A DNA stretch of 7,861 bases. Source: CAZXYF01 sp964644705. GTDB taxonomy: Bacteria; Planctomycetota; Brocadiia; SM23-32. Position numbers and translations under genes: made by a program. Positions within the stretch are counted from its first letter, which is position 1; every line of letters starts with the position of its first letter. Location: positions 1 to 7,861 of the forward strand of contig CAZXYF010000146.1 in assembly GCA_964644705.1 (NCBI GenBank). The letters are read 5' to 3'. Positions 6,630-7,861 of the stretch are shown piece after piece. The notes below the pieces were generated by a model that worked only from the letters and a program-made list of their open reading frames with translations, made no database searches and was not told where the DNA came from.

Positions 6630-6641
6630 ACAATCTGGACA

Positions 6642-7861
6642 ATGGAATATACGAATCTCAATGAGGCGACGGTGGCCGAGTATGTGAAGCGGGCGGGTCT
6701 ATTCGGCCGGAATGAATCACTGGTGGTCAATGAAATAGGTGATGGTAACATCAACATGGTGTTCCGTATCAGGGATGAACGGACCGGCAAAACCATGATC
6801 CTCAAGCAGGCTTATCCGTATGTGCGCTGCGTGGGAGAGAGCTGGCCACTGAGTCAGGACAGGATCAGGATAGAGGCAGAAGCAATGAAGAAGGAAGGCC
6901 AGCTGGCTCCCGGTCTTGCCCCGGAGATATATCACGAAGATAATGACATGCATGTTCTGGTTATGGAAGATCTGTCTCATCTGGGTGTGATGCGGGAGCA
7001 GATGCTTGAGATGAAAAAATTCCCCAATTTCGCCGACCATATATCGACCTTTCTGGCCAACAATATGTTTTATACGTCGGATATTTATATGGACCCAACG
7101 GCCAAAAAAGAGCTGGTCAAGAAGTTTATCAATCCTGATCTGTGTAAAATCACGGAGGATCTCATTTTCTCCGATCCTTACTACGATAACGATCGGAATG
7201 AGATTAATCCGGCTCTCCGGCCGTATCTGGAAGAAGTATTCTGGGAGAAAACGGATCTGCGGCGTGAGGCCGCCAAGTTCAAATACAAATTCCTGACCCG
7301 TGCCGAATGTCTTCTTCACGGGGATCTGCACACGGGCTCTATTTTTGCCGATACGAATGAGACGAAAGTGTTCGACTCCGAGTTCGCTTTTGTTGGCCCC
7401 ATGGCCTTCGACATCGGATTGTTGATTGGGAATTTGCTGATCAACTACGTTTCCTGGGAAGGAAAGAGGGATCGGTTCACAGAGGAACAGATTGCCGATT
7501 ACAGATCACACGTAAAAACGATCGTGATCGATGTCTGGGATCTATTCGAGGAAAAATTCATCGCCAACTGGGATGAAGAGTCTCAGGATGTCGTTGCCGA
7601 GGTGGAGGGATACCGGCCTCATTTCATGAGAGAGCTCTTCACCGACACCGTTGGATATGCGGCTATCGTAATGATTCGCCGGATGCACGGTCTGGCGCAT
7701 AACGCGGACGTGGACGAAATCGATGACGAAGAGGCGAGAAAAGAGGTTCAGGTGCGTATTCTGGAGATGGCCGAACAGCTGGTGATGAATCGCGAGGATT
7801 ACGACGACATGGATGAGGTTGCGGCTTTTTGTGAGGATGAAGTGGGAGTCACCTCCGGATC
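6642..7861 (+). CDS. mtnK: S-methyl-5-thioribose kinase, 3' end outside the window
   Basis: This enzyme phosphorylates 5-methylthioribose with ATP to 5-methylthioribose 1-phosphate, a step that returns methylthioadenosine to methionine in the cytoplasm. It belongs to the aminoglycoside-phosphotransferase / choline-kinase fold. Visible motifs include GDGNINMVFRI (33-43), the nucleotide-lysine strand ILKQA (53-57), VGESWPL (64-70), the hinge VMEDL (107-111), the catalytic loop HGDLHTGS (226-233) with D228, and the metal-binding D245 and E247 in DSEFAF, followed by GPMAFDIG (252-259). All expected key residues are present. The reading frame is still open after 406 codons. Bacterial MtnK proteins are about 400 residues, so the gene is nearly complete, with a slightly long acidic tail. 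Its neighbour downstream, off-window, is often mtnA in other genomes. On sampled lines it is less GC-rich (roughly 40-53%) than the large fusion gene (52-62%). Confidence 0.96.
   Translation, partial: MEYTNLNEATVAEYVKRAGLFGRNESLVVNEIGDGNINMVFRIRDERTGKTMILKQAYPYVRCVGESWPLSQDRIRIEAEAMKKEGQLAPGLAPEIYHEDNDMHVLVMEDLSHLGVMREQMLEMKKFPNFADHISTFLANNMFYTSDIYMDPTAKKELVKKFINPDLCKITEDLIFSDPYYDNDRNEINPALRPYLEEVFWEKTDLRREAAKFKYKFLTRAECLLHGDLHTGSIFADTNETKVFDSEFAFVGPMAFDIGLLIGNLLINYVSWEGKRDRFTEEQIADYRSHVKTIVIDVWDLFEEKFIANWDEESQDVVAEVEGYRPHFMRELFTDTVGYAAIVMIRRMHGLAHNADVDEIDDEEARKEVQVRILEMAEQLVMNREDYDDMDEVAAFCEDEVGVTSG

Larger units (their letters stand above)
6362..6641. other. Divergent intergenic region between the UPF0158 gene and mtnK
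   Basis: This 280-bp region must hold the promoters of both divergent genes. A TATAAG hexamer at 6553-6558 could be a -10 box for mtnK, but I see no good -35 at the right distance. A 10-bp palindrome, CTTTGCAAAG, lies at 6443-6452. A set of overlapping inverted repeats occupies 6451-6516. I looked for a SAM-I type riboswitch, which would make sense before a methionine-salvage gene, and do not see its conserved core. Confidence 0.5.

Noticed and set aside
6362..6641. SAM-I or related riboswitch ahead of mtnK
   Set aside because: The conserved core and kink-turn sequences I know for SAM-I, SAM-II and SAM-III are not visible. The inverted repeats there were reported without a class assignment.
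6717..7331. A 204-codon open frame on the minus strand antisense to mtnK
   Set aside because: mtnK on the plus strand has all its catalytic motifs over the same bases. The antisense translation shows no family motif and has no start site support.

Overview
This looks like a chromosomal segment of a Gram-negative-type bacterium of moderately high GC. It holds four protein genes and the 3' part of a tRNA-Arg gene. I see no transposase, integrase, phage gene or CRISPR array. The large fused phospholipid-repair protein, the UPF0158-family gene and the heptamer repeats would fit a member of the PVC group (Verrucomicrobiota or Kiritimatiellota), but this is an impression and not something the sequence proves.

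Layout. Positions 1-56 are the 3' part of a tRNA-Arg(CCU), followed at once by a strong intrinsic terminator (61-105). A 180-bp spacer holds a large imperfect inverted repeat (113-179) and a possible sigma-70-type promoter (213-241). From about 286 to 4311 (+) runs one very long gene. Its product joins four parts: an LplT-like MFS lysophospholipid flippase, a PlsC-type acyltransferase, an acyl carrier protein domain, and an AMP-forming acyl-ACP synthetase. Convergent to it, on the minus strand, is a CapA-family lipoprotein gene (5615-4377). Its last codons and stop lie in a degenerate GTCC heptamer repeat. Upstream of capA on the same strand, 41 bp away and possibly in the same transcript, is a UPF0158-family gene (6361-5657). 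A 280-bp divergent spacer, with mutually exclusive inverted repeats, separates it from mtnK (6642 to the window end, +), encoding 5-methylthioribose kinase.

How the genes work. The first gene appears to be a self-contained phospholipid-repair machine: it would flip lysophospholipid inward, activate a free fatty acid, load it on its own carrier domain and re-acylate the lysolipid. mtnK belongs to methionine salvage from methylthioadenosine. CapA-family proteins are metallophosphoesterase-like and often linked to surface polymers, and UPF0158 has no known function. Nothing ties these genes to one pathway, so the window reads as ordinary core genome with one architecturally striking gene and two structured intergenic regions.
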